DNA of 64,000 nucleotides, taken from NCBI GenBank assembly GCA_021604645.1, contig BQJJ01000003.1, forward strand, positions 1-64,000, written 5' to 3'. Below, piece by piece: positions 7,715 to 16,210 of this stretch (its first letter is position 1; each line of letters begins with the position of its first letter). The DNA comes from Methyloligella sp. (GTDB lineage Bacteria > Pseudomonadota > Alphaproteobacteria > Rhizobiales > HXMU1428-3). The notes beneath the pieces are model-generated. The model was not told the origin of the DNA, ran no database searches, and saw only the letters and a program-made list of their open reading frames with translations. The position numbers and the translations under genes are program-made.

Positions 7715-8296
7715 TTAATTTGCTAAAATAGCTTCTGTTTCGATATCAATTTTTACGTTATCTTCGATAGCCGGGAGCCCAAATTTGATGCCAAATTCTG
7801 AGCGTTTGATTGTTGTGGTTGCAGAGAAGCCTGCAGTTTTTTGTTTCGTGGCCGGGCTTGGTCCAATTTTATTTAATTTGGCATCTAGGATGACTGCTTT
7901 GGTTATACCGTTCAGGGTTAAGGCGCCGTGTATGTTTGCTTGATCGACTGACTTCATGACTATTTTTGTCGATTTAAATTTTGCGATTTTGTATTTTTTT
8001 ACATTGAAGAAATCTGGGCTGGAGAGGTGGCCATCAAATTTATTATCACCTGTATTAATCGTTGCTAGATTAATGGTGACTTCAATTTTAGATTTGGAGA
8101 GATCTTTTTCATCGAGGATTAGTATCCCTTCTGTGTTTGTGAATTTTCCTGAAGGAAATGAGAAACCAAAATGGCCCGCTTTCCAAATGATGTTGGTGTG
8201 TCTTGGGTCTAACTTATATTTATCTGCTGCTTGTGCGAGGTTTGTTGTAGCGCCTACGATTATTATCGCTGTTATGAGACTTAGAAATTGTTTCAC
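7715..8296 (-). CDS. YceI family periplasmic protein
   Basis: A 193-residue protein with a signal peptide (about 1-23, ending LAQA) and a YceI lipocalin-like domain: YKLDPRHTNIIWKAGHFGFS at the start, then FKSTKIVMKSVDQANIHGALTLNGI and KRSEFGIKFGLPAIEDNVKI. YceI proteins bind isoprenoid or quinone-like lipids in the periplasm, and their genes often sit with redox or stress genes. Here the partner gene is a quinone-glutathione reductase, which fits a quinone-linked role. The start is GTG at 8296, preceded by AAAGGACG. Its upstream region carries phased TTGCA repeats shared with the divergent LysR gene. Confidence 0.9.
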   Translation of the reverse strand: MKQFLSLITAIIIVGATTNLAQAADKYKLDPRHTNIIWKAGHFGFSFPSGKFTNTEGILILDEKDLSKSKIEVTINLATINTGDNKFDGHLSSPDFFNVKKYKIAKFKSTKIVMKSVDQANIHGALTLNGITKAVILDAKLNKIGPSPATKQKTAGFSATTTIKRSEFGIKFGLPAIEDNVKIDIETEAILAN

Positions 8297-8351
8297 TTTT
8301 AGCGTCCTTTTTTGAAATGATTGATTATTGCCTTTATTGTTTATGAATTAA

Positions 8352-8401
8352 TTTGCAGTGTAAATTTGTTATTTTGCAGTTTTTGTGTGCATAATTGCAC
8401 A
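8352..8401. promoter_or_regulatory. Phased TTGCA repeats and palindrome in yceI/lysR gap
   Basis: TTGCA occurs at 8353, 8374 and 8395, exactly 21 bases apart (two helical turns). The first two lie in TTTGCAGT. The third is part of an inverted repeat, TGTGCA (8386-8391) TAAT TGCACA (8396-8401), which contains a LysR-type T-N11-A core. It is likely the operator of the divergent LysR regulator. Confidence 0.45.
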
Positions 8402-8434
8402 TGCTTGTTTGCCGTTATTTCTAGAGGTTTTGGA

Positions 8435-9316
8435 ATGAACTGGGATGATTATCGTGTGTTTTTAGCTTTGGCTGAAGCTGGCTCTTTGTTGAAGGCAGGA
8501 CAGGAATTGCAAGTTTCTCATACGACTGTGCTCCGGCGTTTAAATGCTCTGGAGGAGCGATTGGAAGTTCGTTTGTTTGAGCGTCATAAAACAGGTTATG
8601 TTTTAACAGCAAGCGGTGAGAAAATTTTGAACTCAGTGCTGCACCTCAAAGATGAGATAGACTTGGTCGAGCGCCAAGTTGTGGGCCAAGATGTTCGTTT
8701 GAGTGGTGAAATAAAAATTTCAACGACTGATACGATTGGGTTTTTCTGGCTTCCTCCCTTTATAAAAAAGTTTAAAAAGCTCTATCCTGACATTATTTTG
8801 AATGTTGAGGTTGATAATCGGCATCGAAATTTATCGAAACGAGAGGCTGATATTGTACTTCCTTCGATGAACCGACAACCTGATTATATGGTTGGCCGTG
8901 AGCTAGCTCCCATACATATTCGGCTCTATGCGCATCGCTCTTATTTGTCTGATAAAGAGGAAAAAAAGATCAAATCGGATGAGAGTTTTAAGAATTTTGA
9001 TTTTATTCTTTTAAATGAGAACTTGTCCCAACTCCCCATGAATCAATATATTTTGAGCCGTATGGACGCTAGGTCTGTTGTTGCAACGGCAAGCAGCTTT
9101 AGTGGGCTTTACCATCTTTGTCTTGAAGGCTTAGGTGTTGCTGCTCTTCCGTTTTATGTCGGCGATAAAGCACCAGAGCTCCAAGTGGTTGGTGAAATAC
9201 CTTTTTCTGTTCACTCAAATTCCATATGGATTTTAACCCATCCTGATCTTATTCGATCAGCGCGAATTTTGGCATTTATGGAATTTATGAGGGAACAGAA
9301 AAAACTCAGCCTCTAA
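8435..9316 (+). CDS. LysR family transcriptional regulator
   Basis: A 293-residue regulator. The winged helix-turn-helix is at residues 1-60 (MNWDDYRVFLALAEAGSLLKAGQELQVSHTTVLRRLNALEE). A LysR substrate-binding domain follows, with GEIKISTTDTIGFFWLPPFIKKF at about residue 90. The opening MNWDDYRVFLA and the GELKIS-type linker resemble the group annotated as LysR regulators of divergent redox genes. The ATG at 8435 has AGAGG upstream; a longer frame from 8321 would add a hydrophobic leader foreign to the family. It diverges from yceI-yqjG, its likely target. Its stop overlaps the convergent response-regulator gene by 4 bases. Confidence 0.9.
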   Translation: MNWDDYRVFLALAEAGSLLKAGQELQVSHTTVLRRLNALEERLEVRLFERHKTGYVLTASGEKILNSVLHLKDEIDLVERQVVGQDVRLSGEIKISTTDTIGFFWLPPFIKKFKKLYPDIILNVEVDNRHRNLSKREADIVLPSMNRQPDYMVGRELAPIHIRLYAHRSYLSDKEEKKIKSDESFKNFDFILLNENLSQLPMNQYILSRMDARSVVATASSFSGLYHLCLEGLGVAALPFYVGDKAPELQVVGEIPFSVHSNSIWILTHPDLIRSARILAFMEFMREQKKLSL

Positions 9317-9972
9317 TATGGTTTCATTTGTTTTGCTGATTTTACCAGGCCATTTTCAATTGCGTATTTCGTGAGTCCTGCTGTTGATGAGATGTTTAGC
9401 TTTCGTTTTATGTTTCTGCGGTGGGTTTCTACAGTACGTACGCTTATATCAAGATGGCGAGCGATATGTTTGTTGCTATTGCCTTCTGTCAACAAGAGGA
9501 GAATGGTTTGCTCTCTTGTTGTTAAGGGGCCGCTTGTTGAGTCATCTTCATGGGCCATTAGAATTTCTGAAATGCCGGAACTAAAATATGTTCCGCCGCG
9601 ATAGACAGCTTCAATTGCAGTGACGATTTCTTTAGAGGAGACATCTTTTAACACATACCCTCTGGCACCATTTCTAAGCGCGCTACTGATATATTCGCGG
9701 TTATCATGCATGCTTAAAATGAGAACTTTGATCTCTTTGTTATTTTCTTGGAAAATTTCGGTTGCGTCTAAGCCGTTAAGCTCTGGCATGTTGATGTCCA
9801 TGAGGACAATATCTGGTGAGAGAGTTCTAGCTTTTTCTAGAGCTTCTTTGCCGGTTTTTGCTTGTGCGACGACTTCTATGTGAGGGTATAGATCCAGACA
9901 TGATTGGATGCCATCCATCACAAGAGGGTGATCATCTGCAATTAGAACGCGAATTTTTAAATTATCTTCCAT
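9313..9972 (-). CDS. NarL/LuxR-type response regulator
   Basis: A 219-residue DNA-binding response regulator. The receiver domain (about 7-125) has the acidic pair ADDH, phospho-acceptor Asp in PDIVLMDINMPELNG, Ser/Thr in LILSMHD and Lys in YVLKDVS. The C-terminal LuxR helix-turn-helix (about 150-210) reads LTTREQTILLLLTEGNSNKHIARHLDISVRTVETHRRNIKRKL. It is the partner of the sensor kinase upstream on the same strand, separated by a 163-base gap full of hairpin repeats. Its probable target is the divergent TRAP transporter operon. Confidence 0.93.
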   Translation of the reverse strand: MEDNLKIRVLIADDHPLVMDGIQSCLDLYPHIEVVAQAKTGKEALEKARTLSPDIVLMDINMPELNGLDATEIFQENNKEIKVLILSMHDNREYISSALRNGARGYVLKDVSSKEIVTAIEAVYRGGTYFSSGISEILMAHEDDSTSGPLTTREQTILLLLTEGNSNKHIARHLDISVRTVETHRRNIKRKLNISSTAGLTKYAIENGLVKSAKQMKPY

Positions 9973-10030
9973 CTTAAATTCTTTTCCCCAATTAGACCGT
10001 TCTTTGTTTTGTGTTTAAGTCTTATTTGTT

Positions 10031-10131
10031 TGCGCTTCAGTTGCCCACTCGCAACCGCGCTTTTTGTTTGCGCTTCAGTTCCACTTTTCTGTGCTTTAGA
10101 TGCCCACTAAGCATCCGCAATGCAACTGCGC
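10031..10131 (-). repeat. REP-like hairpin repeat cluster between kinase and regulator
   Basis: Two full units lie here. Unit 1 has GTTGC (10040-10044) CCACTC GCAAC (10051-10055) enclosed by GCGC / GCGC. Unit 2 has GATGC (10099-10103) CCACTAA GCATC (10111-10115) enclosed by TGC / GCA. A half unit (CGCTTCAGTTCCAC) lies between them at 10071-10084, and a GCGC hairpin remnant at 10128-10143. The stems differ but stay paired, and the loop starts CCCA in both. Two more units are at 30605-30724, in the same orientation and also between co-directional minus-strand genes. Confidence 0.6.
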
Positions 10132-10135
10132 TTTA

Positions 10136-11527
10136 TTATGCGCTTAAGCTTGTTTCAGAATCTTTTTGTAATAGTTTTTTCGGCATTTTGGCTCTGATTG
10201 TTGTTCCTCTGTTTGAGGATAATATTTTTAATTCACCATTGTGGTGCTCTATCCGTTCTTGCATGTTGCGAAGGCCTATCCCCGTTAGAGGATTGCTTTT
10301 TGTTGTTGCGTAATTATTTTCAAAGCCATTGCCGTCATCTGTAATTGAAAGAGTTACGACGCCTTTTGGTGCAGAGAGTTTGATTTTGACATGTTTGGCT
10401 TGGGCATGTCTTTCTATGTTTGTGAGTGCTTCTTGTGCGACACGATAGAGGGTGGTTTTTACTTCTTTGGGAAGCAGGTTGTTAAATGCGACTGTGTTTA
10501 TTGTGAGTTTCATGCCGTTGCGTTCAGCGAATTCTTCCGCCAAACTTTTTAAAGCTGGAGAGAGGCCGAGATCGTCTAGTGATCTTGGACGTAAATCTCT
10601 TGATATGCGCCTTACTTCTTTGATGGCTGTGTGCAGAGCATCATTGCTTTTCTCTAGTGAACTTTGCACAGTTGGGTCTTTATTGAGAAGTTTTGTGAGA
10701 GATAGCTCTTGTGCAAATTTCACTGAGACTAAGATTTGACTGATGCTGTCATGAAGCTCTCTTGCAACTCGACCTCGTTCTTCTTCTTGTGTTTCAACGA
10801 TGCGTTGGGTTAGTTGTTTTAACTTTTCATCTGCCAATCTGCGTTCATGTAGATTGATCAGGACGCCGGTTATAAAAACCAGGACCAGAGACACCAAGGT
10901 GATGATGAGGATGATCACTGTTGTTTGGCTAATTCTTTGCGAGACTTCATCTTCAATGGCTTTGACTTGCTGATTGACATTGTCAATGTAAAGCCCTGTT
11001 CCGAGCATCCACTTCCATTTGTCTAGTGGAATTGCGTAACTGATTTTTTCGGCAACATCTCCTGTTGAAGGTTTTTCCCAATAATAATTGTAATAGCCAC
11101 CGCCTTGTTTTGCTTTAAGGATTAGATTTTGGATGACTTTGTTACCTTTGCTATCAGTGAGGTGCCACCAATTGTTCCCAACACGATGGGGTTGTTTGGG
11201 ATGAACAATATTTAATCCGTTGTAGTCATAGACAAAGAAATAGCCGTCAGTTCCGTAGGTTAGGTCATCTAGAATGTTTCTAACCTGTGATTGTGCGAAG
11301 GCGTCATTTGTATCTGCGGTTTCGTAAATATGGCGAATGGATGTTTGGGCTAAGCGTAGGTAATTGAGGAGTTCTGATTTTTTTGCGTCGAGCATATTTT
11401 TTCTAAAGAATGTAACTTCTTCTTTAGAGAGAGTCTGAGCTTGATAAGAGACCAGAAGTGTAATAGCTGAGACGGCCAAAATCAGTGGAACCGTTGCTAA
11501 TAAAAGAATTTTTTGTCTTAAATTCAT
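10136..11527 (-). CDS. Membrane sensor histidine kinase with single Cache domain
   Basis: A 463-residue kinase. A transmembrane segment (about 7-27) is followed by a periplasmic single Cache-2 domain (about 30-195, with DDLTYGTDGYFFVYDYNG and the conserved MLGTGLYIDNV) and a second membrane segment (about 200-222). Then come HisKA_3 (His in GRVARELHDSISQILVSVKFAQ) and an ATPase domain (ITDDGNGFENNY, GIGLRNMQERIEHHNG). Cache-2 domains of this sort bind short carboxylates such as acetate, pyruvate or propionate. It pairs with the NarL-type regulator downstream and lies divergent from a 2-oxo-acid type TRAP transporter, so it probably senses the imported substrate. Confidence 0.92.
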   Translation of the reverse strand: MNLRQKILLLATVPLILAVSAITLLVSYQAQTLSKEEVTFFRKNMLDAKKSELLNYLRLAQTSIRHIYETADTNDAFAQSQVRNILDDLTYGTDGYFFVYDYNGLNIVHPKQPHRVGNNWWHLTDSKGNKVIQNLILKAKQGGGYYNYYWEKPSTGDVAEKISYAIPLDKWKWMLGTGLYIDNVNQQVKAIEDEVSQRISQTTVIILIITLVSLVLVFITGVLINLHERRLADEKLKQLTQRIVETQEEERGRVARELHDSISQILVSVKFAQELSLTKLLNKDPTVQSSLEKSNDALHTAIKEVRRISRDLRPRSLDDLGLSPALKSLAEEFAERNGMKLTINTVAFNNLLPKEVKTTLYRVAQEALTNIERHAQAKHVKIKLSAPKGVVTLSITDDGNGFENNYATTKSNPLTGIGLRNMQERIEHHNGELKILSSNRGTTIRAKMPKKLLQKDSETSLSA

Positions 11528-11836
11528 AATGTTACTTGACGACTTCTCTTAATCGTTAAAGACTATCTGGGTGCTGAACAACATATCATTCCCCACCCCT
11601 TATATCTCTAGGTATTAATCGGTATCTGAACTACCTAGTTAATGTTACTCGTGCAAATTATAGTTATTTTTCTACCTGATGATACGAATTATGTTCTATC
11701 ATATGTATTGATAATACTAGGACCTCAGTCTTTAGTATAGTTTTTTTGATAAGATTCTATTTTAAGGATTAAGAAAAAATTTTGATAAGATGAAAAAATA
11801 ATTCGCAGTTAAATTTAATATCTGGGGAGATAAAAT
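11528..11836. promoter_or_regulatory. Kinase/TRAP divergent promoter region
   Basis: This 309-base gap holds the divergent promoters of the sensor kinase and the TRAP operon. An inverted repeat CTAGGTA (11608-11614) / TACCTAG (11632-11638), with a 17-base spacer, is the best operator candidate for the response regulator. The rest is AT-rich without other clear elements. Confidence 0.35.
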
Positions 11837-12949
11837 ATGAAACGTCGTGACTTTATTAAAAAGGCAGGCACTGGTCTCGCAGCTGGTGCTGTTGGCCTTA
11901 GTGCAGCTGGAACTCTATCAACACCTGCCCTGGCAAAGGGAAAGCGTAAATGGATTTGTGTTTCTGCATTTGGTAAAGCAGGTTTGCTTGGCCAAGCCCT
12001 TGCAGAATTCGCAAAATATGTAGATACGGCTTCTGATGGTCGTTTGAAAATTAAAGTTTATCATGCAGGTGAACTTGTGAAACCATTTGAAGCTATGGAT
12101 GCTGTTCAAGCTGGTACAGCTCAAATGGGCTATGGTGCTTCTTATTATTGGGCAGGTAAATCTGAATCGATTTCTTTTGTTTCTGCGATGCCTTACGGCC
12201 TTACTGCACAAGAGCAAAATGCTTGGTGCTATTATGGTGGCGGTATCGAAATGGCTGACAAGACTGCTTATAATCCGCTTGGTTTAAAATTCCTTCCGCT
12301 TGGTAATACTGGCAACCAAATGGGTGGTTGGTATAAAAAAGATATCAACACTGTTGCAGACCTTAAGGGTTTGAAATTCCGTATGCCTGGACTTGGCGGC
12401 GAAATTTTGAAAACTTTTGGCGTGAATGTTGTTTTGCTTCCTGGTTCTGAAGTGCTACCAGCTCTAACATCTGGTGCGATTGACGGAACAGAGTGGATTG
12501 GCCCAGCACCTGACTTGGGTAAAGGTCTTTATAAGATTGTAAATAACTATTATTATCCTGGTTGGCATGAGCCAGCGACAATTTTGGACAGTTTCTTTGA
12601 CTTGAAAGAATGGGAAGCATTAGAACCAGATCTTAAAGAGATTGTTACGCGCGGTGCTGCTGCAACTAACCTATGGATTCTTTCTAAATTCCAGGCGATT
12701 AATAATACAGCGCTTCAAAAATTGACAAAAGAGCACAAAGTGAACTTGCGTCAATATAGTGATGAGCTTGTGAATGCCATTGGTGAACGGGCAACGACAG
12801 TATTGCCTGAAGTTGCTGGACGTTCTGCTGATGCGAAAGCATTATTTAATCACATCATTAAATTCCGCGGCACGATGACTGATTGGTCAGCTTATTCTGA
12901 GGGTGCTTTCTTGAAAGCGCGTTTGGCTGCTAAATTTAAACCTATTTAA
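11837..12949 (+). CDS. dctP: TRAP transporter substrate-binding protein (2-oxo acid type)
   Basis: A 370-residue periplasmic binding protein with a twin-arginine signal (MKRRDFIKKAGTGLAAG, cleavage after about residue 33). The DctP fold follows. LKGLKFRMPGLGGEIL carries the conserved ligand-binding Arg, and GTEWIGPAPDLGKGL plus YYYPGWHEP are typical of the TakP / all3028 group, which binds pyruvate, lactate or other 2-oxo monocarboxylates. A Tat signal is common in that group. GGGGAG precedes the ATG. It heads the operon, and a hairpin after its stop should make it more abundant than the membrane subunits. Confidence 0.92.
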   Translation: MKRRDFIKKAGTGLAAGAVGLSAAGTLSTPALAKGKRKWICVSAFGKAGLLGQALAEFAKYVDTASDGRLKIKVYHAGELVKPFEAMDAVQAGTAQMGYGASYYWAGKSESISFVSAMPYGLTAQEQNAWCYYGGGIEMADKTAYNPLGLKFLPLGNTGNQMGGWYKKDINTVADLKGLKFRMPGLGGEILKTFGVNVVLLPGSEVLPALTSGAIDGTEWIGPAPDLGKGLYKIVNNYYYPGWHEPATILDSFFDLKEWEALEPDLKEIVTRGAAATNLWILSKFQAINNTALQKLTKEHKVNLRQYSDELVNAIGERATTVLPEVAGRSADAKALFNHIIKFRGTMTDWSAYSEGAFLKARLAAKFKPI

Positions 12950-13006
12950 TTTCCTTCAGCTCTATGTGAACACTTATGTGACCTTTGAAGCTGAAAATTT
13001 TATTTT

Positions 13007-13035
13007 AAGCAGAGGGAGTTCCCTCTGCTTCTTTT
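13007..13035 (+). terminator. Attenuating terminator between dctP and dctQ
   Basis: AAGCAGAGGG (13007-13016), loop AGTT, and CCCTCTGCTT (13021-13030), followed by CTTTT. This 10-bp perfect stem inside the operon probably raises the ratio of binding protein to membrane subunits. Confidence 0.7.
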
Positions 13036-13127
13036 ACCACTAATAATATTATAAGAGTGGTGAAAGCAGCTTCCATTTTTTCTTTCATATTTGAGTTGTT
13101 GGATATTTATGAATTTATGGGAATGCT

Positions 13128-13679
13128 ATGTTTTTACTCAAAAAACTTGCTGACATAATCGACCAGATCAATAGTTTTGTTGGTAAAGCTGTTTCCTGGT
13201 TGGTTGTGATTATGGTGTTGAACGTTTTTCTTGTCGTTGTTCTGCGCTATGTGTTTTCTATTGGCTGGGTCTGGATGCAGGAATTGTATGTTTGGACACA
13301 CGCAACCATTTTTATGCTTGGTGCCGGTTATACCCTTCTTCATGAAGGGCAGGTGCGAATTGATTTAATTTATCGAACGGCAAGTGCTCGCTATAAGGCG
13401 CTTGTGAATATTTTTGGTAGTCTGTTTTTTGCGCTTCCTTTGATGTTTCTTCTTTTTTCTCGAAGTGTACCAATGGTTGAGCGCTCTTTTCAAAGTTTGG
13501 AAAAATCAGCTGAAGCTGGCGGTTTACCTGCCCTTTATGTTTTGAAAGCTGTGATCCCTCTGTTCTGTATTTTATTTGGATTGCAATTTATTTCTTTGAT
13601 TATTCGTAGTTTAGAGGCGCTCTTTAACCCTTCAAACACTTCACCTTCTTCTCAAGAACAACAAGAACAAAGTAGTTAA
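13128..13679 (+). CDS. dctQ: TRAP transporter small membrane subunit
   Basis: A 183-residue protein with four predicted membrane helices (about 18-40, 52-72, 90-112, 133-158). It has the DctQ signature region RYVFSIGWVWMQELYVWTHATIFMLGAGY and a short hydrophilic Ser/Gln-rich tail. DctQ binds the large subunit DctM to form the sodium-driven importer fed by DctP. It is followed after 9 bases by dctM. Confidence 0.9.
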   Translation: MFLLKKLADIIDQINSFVGKAVSWLVVIMVLNVFLVVVLRYVFSIGWVWMQELYVWTHATIFMLGAGYTLLHEGQVRIDLIYRTASARYKALVNIFGSLFFALPLMFLLFSRSVPMVERSFQSLEKSAEAGGLPALYVLKAVIPLFCILFGLQFISLIIRSLEALFNPSNTSPSSQEQQEQSS

Positions 13680-13688
13680 GGACCCGTC

Positions 13689-15068
13689 ATGACACCAGAA
13701 TATCTTGCTCTTATTATGTTTCTCGTCACGATTGTGGCGTTGTTGCTTGGGTTCCCTGTTGCTTTAACGCTTGGTGGCTCGGCTTTGTTATTTGCTTTTA
13801 TCGGTGAATATCTTGATTTATTTAATATTGGTTTGCTTTCAGTCTACCCCTTGAGAATTTTAGGAGTGATGAAGGCAGAAACACTTGTGGCTGTTCCTCT
13901 CTTTATTTTTATGGGGGTGATGCTTGATCGCTCGAATTTGGCTGGTGATCTGCTTGACGCTATGGGCCGAATGTTTGGTAAAATGAAGGGCGGCCTTGGT
14001 GCGTCCGTATTAATTGTTGGGACCTTGCTTGCTGCGTCTACCGGTATTGTTGGTGCGACTGTTGTGACAATGGGCTTGATGAGTTATCCGGTGATGATGC
14101 GGGCTGGGTATGACCCGAAGCTTGCTGCTGGTCTTATTTGTTCCTCTGGTACGCTTGGTCAAATTATCCCGCCTTCAATTGTATTGGTGTTGTTGGCTGA
14201 TATTCTTCAAGGTGCTAATGAGCAGGCTTCTGAGATGAAAGGTGTTTTGGTTCCGGAACCTGTGACAGCGATCGACTTGTTTGCTGGCGCGCTTTTCCCT
14301 GGGTTAATGCTTGTTAGTCTTTATATGGCTTGGTTGGTTTATCAGGCTTTGACGAACCCAAGTAGTTGTCCTTCTATGCAGGCTGAGGATGGAAGTGACA
14401 AGGTTAAGCTATCTGAAATTATTCGCGTTATTATTCCGCCGCTTCTTTTAATCGTTGTTGTGCTTGGTTCTATCTTAACAGGAATTGCGACGCCGACTGA
14501 AAGTGCAGCTGTTGGTGCTGTTGGTGCAACTTTTCTAGCTATACAGGCCGGGAAATTTGATCTCACTGTCTTAAAGGGTGTTAGCCGTGAGACGACGAAA
14601 ATTAGCTCGATGGTCTTTATCATTCTTGTTGGTGCGTCCATGTTCTCGCTTGTGTTTAGAGGCCTTGGCGGTGATGAAGTTGTTGAGGAGTTTTTGCATA
14701 ATCTTCCGGGTGGTGCGTTTACCGCAATGTTACTGGTGATGGTTGTCATTTTTCTTCTTGGATTTTTTCTTGATTATATTGAAATTATCTTTGTGGTTGT
14801 GCCGATTGTTGCACCGACGCTCATTGCACTTGGGTATAGCCCTTTATGGCTTGGCATCATGATTGGTGTGAATTTGCAAACAAGCTTTTTAACACCCCCA
14901 TTTGGCTTTGCGCTTTTCTACTTGCGGGGAGTTGCTCCTGATGAAGTTAAAACGTCGACTATTTACGCTGGTGTCGTGCCGTTTATTTTCTTGCAAGTGT
15001 TGGCCCTTGCCATCTTTTGGACGTTTCCTGAGATTGTCACTTGGTTGCCGAGTGTTCTTTTTGACTAG
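13689..15068 (+). CDS. dctM: TRAP transporter large membrane subunit
   Basis: A 459-residue polytopic protein of the DctM/IT superfamily with about 12 hydrophobic segments. Visible are ALTLGGSALLFAFIGEYLDL near the start, the SSGTLGQIIPPSIVLVLLAD re-entrant motif (about 150-170), the TPTESAAVGAVGA motif (about 270-282) and the C-terminal LTPPFGFALFYLRGVAP. It catalyses substrate/sodium symport. AAGGA precedes the ATG. It is the last gene of dctPQM and ends at a strong terminator shared with the convergent apbE. Confidence 0.93.
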   Translation: MTPEYLALIMFLVTIVALLLGFPVALTLGGSALLFAFIGEYLDLFNIGLLSVYPLRILGVMKAETLVAVPLFIFMGVMLDRSNLAGDLLDAMGRMFGKMKGGLGASVLIVGTLLAASTGIVGATVVTMGLMSYPVMMRAGYDPKLAAGLICSSGTLGQIIPPSIVLVLLADILQGANEQASEMKGVLVPEPVTAIDLFAGALFPGLMLVSLYMAWLVYQALTNPSSCPSMQAEDGSDKVKLSEIIRVIIPPLLLIVVVLGSILTGIATPTESAAVGAVGATFLAIQAGKFDLTVLKGVSRETTKISSMVFIILVGASMFSLVFRGLGGDEVVEEFLHNLPGGAFTAMLLVMVVIFLLGFFLDYIEIIFVVVPIVAPTLIALGYSPLWLGIMIGVNLQTSFLTPPFGFALFYLRGVAPDEVKTSTIYAGVVPFIFLQVLALAIFWTFPEIVTWLPSVLFD

Positions 15069-15133
15069 GAGCTAGTCCCTTGTTTAGGTGAGAGGCTTTG
15101 GAGTATCTAGCTTTTCATCAAATTCATCGACTG

Positions 15134-15177
15134 ATGGAGCAAAGCTTATATTTTAAGTTTTGCTCCATTATTTTTTA
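15134..15177 (+). terminator. Terminator of the TRAP operon
   Basis: ATGGAGCAAAGCTTA (15134-15148) pairs with TAAGTTTTGCTCCAT (15154-15168) with one G-U pair, followed by TATTTTTTAT. The stem includes the last codons of the convergent apbE. Confidence 0.75.
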
Positions 15178-16210
15178 TAATGAGTGTTTTTTGTAGCTTG
15201 AGTTTTTCTGATAGCTTTTTTAATTGCCCTGGAGGGCTTGCGAAGAGGGCCGTTGATGCTGCGTCTGCTTTGGTTGCTGTTTCTGCTAGTACGTAGATTT
15301 CTCGCCATGCTGGTTGGTTAGAACCTGTACGCGGGTCTAACATATGATGAAGGCCTGTTAGGCCTTTAAATTGATAGCCATTATGACTTGAAGCTGCGAG
15401 CGCGTTATTTTTTAGGTTCCAAATCTCAGGGGTTGTTTCATTGGTATTTGTTTTTCCTAACTGGATGTTCCATCCATGCTCGTTGTTCTGCTGAGGGTGT
15501 TTTGATCCAGAACCAACATATTCTCCAAAATTAACAAGTGTATTTTTAAACCCATTTGCTTTGAGAATTTCAACAGCTTTATCGGTTATGTAACCTTGGG
15601 CGATGCCATTGAGAGTGATGGCCATCTGTGGAACTTTAAAAGCGATATGATTGTTGGCAATTTCAATGTTTTTCCAATTGATTAAATTTATTGCTTCTTT
15701 AACTGAGGGCTGGGGAATACTGTCTTCTGAACGGTTTACATTGTTCAAATTTTTATATGCCATGAATAATGGCTGAATGGTTGGGTCAAAGGCGCCGTCT
15801 GATAGCTTGGAATATTTAACTGCTTCAGTGATGAGTTCTTTAAATTCTTTTGGGGGGGATTTGTAGATGCCGTTTATATTGAGTTGATTGATAAGTGAAT
15901 TTTTCTGATAAAGGCTGAAATAACTTTCTAACCTTTTTATTTCCATAAGCATTTTTGTGATTGTTGTTTTTGCATGAGCTGTATTTTCTGTGGTCAATAG
16001 GATAGAGGCATCGCTTCCAAGGACTATGCCTTGCCAACTGACTTGTTTAAGCCTGTTTTCCGTTGTTTGGCCGTTTGCTTTTGTTTGCGCTGCATACAGA
16101 GCTGACGGAGCTAGCAGTACTGAGCCGATGATTTGTAAGGACCGACGCCTGGTTATATGTGATTGGTTTTTCTTTGTTTGGTTTTGGTGATCTTTTGTAA
16201 ACTGGTTCAT
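15146..16210 (-). CDS. apbE: FAD:protein FMN transferase
   Basis: A 354-residue ApbE-family enzyme with a twin-arginine-like signal (RRRSLQIIGSVLLAPSALYA). Visible family regions are the GSDASILL strand, the ITLNGIAQGYITDKAVEILKANGF motif (about 205-230, flavin-binding), LVNFGEYVGSG and HHMLDPRTGSNQPAW, and a metal-binding KADAASTALF near the end. ApbE attaches FMN covalently to Thr/Ser of target flavoproteins outside the cytoplasm. It overlaps the upstream NosR-like gene by 4 bases (ATGA) with GGAGAAAG before the start, so that protein is almost certainly its substrate. Confidence 0.92.
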   Translation of the reverse strand: MNQFTKDHQNQTKKNQSHITRRRSLQIIGSVLLAPSALYAAQTKANGQTTENRLKQVSWQGIVLGSDASILLTTENTAHAKTTITKMLMEIKRLESYFSLYQKNSLINQLNINGIYKSPPKEFKELITEAVKYSKLSDGAFDPTIQPLFMAYKNLNNVNRSEDSIPQPSVKEAINLINWKNIEIANNHIAFKVPQMAITLNGIAQGYITDKAVEILKANGFKNTLVNFGEYVGSGSKHPQQNNEHGWNIQLGKTNTNETTPEIWNLKNNALAASSHNGYQFKGLTGLHHMLDPRTGSNQPAWREIYVLAETATKADAASTALFASPPGQLKKLSEKLKLQKTLIIKNNGAKLKI

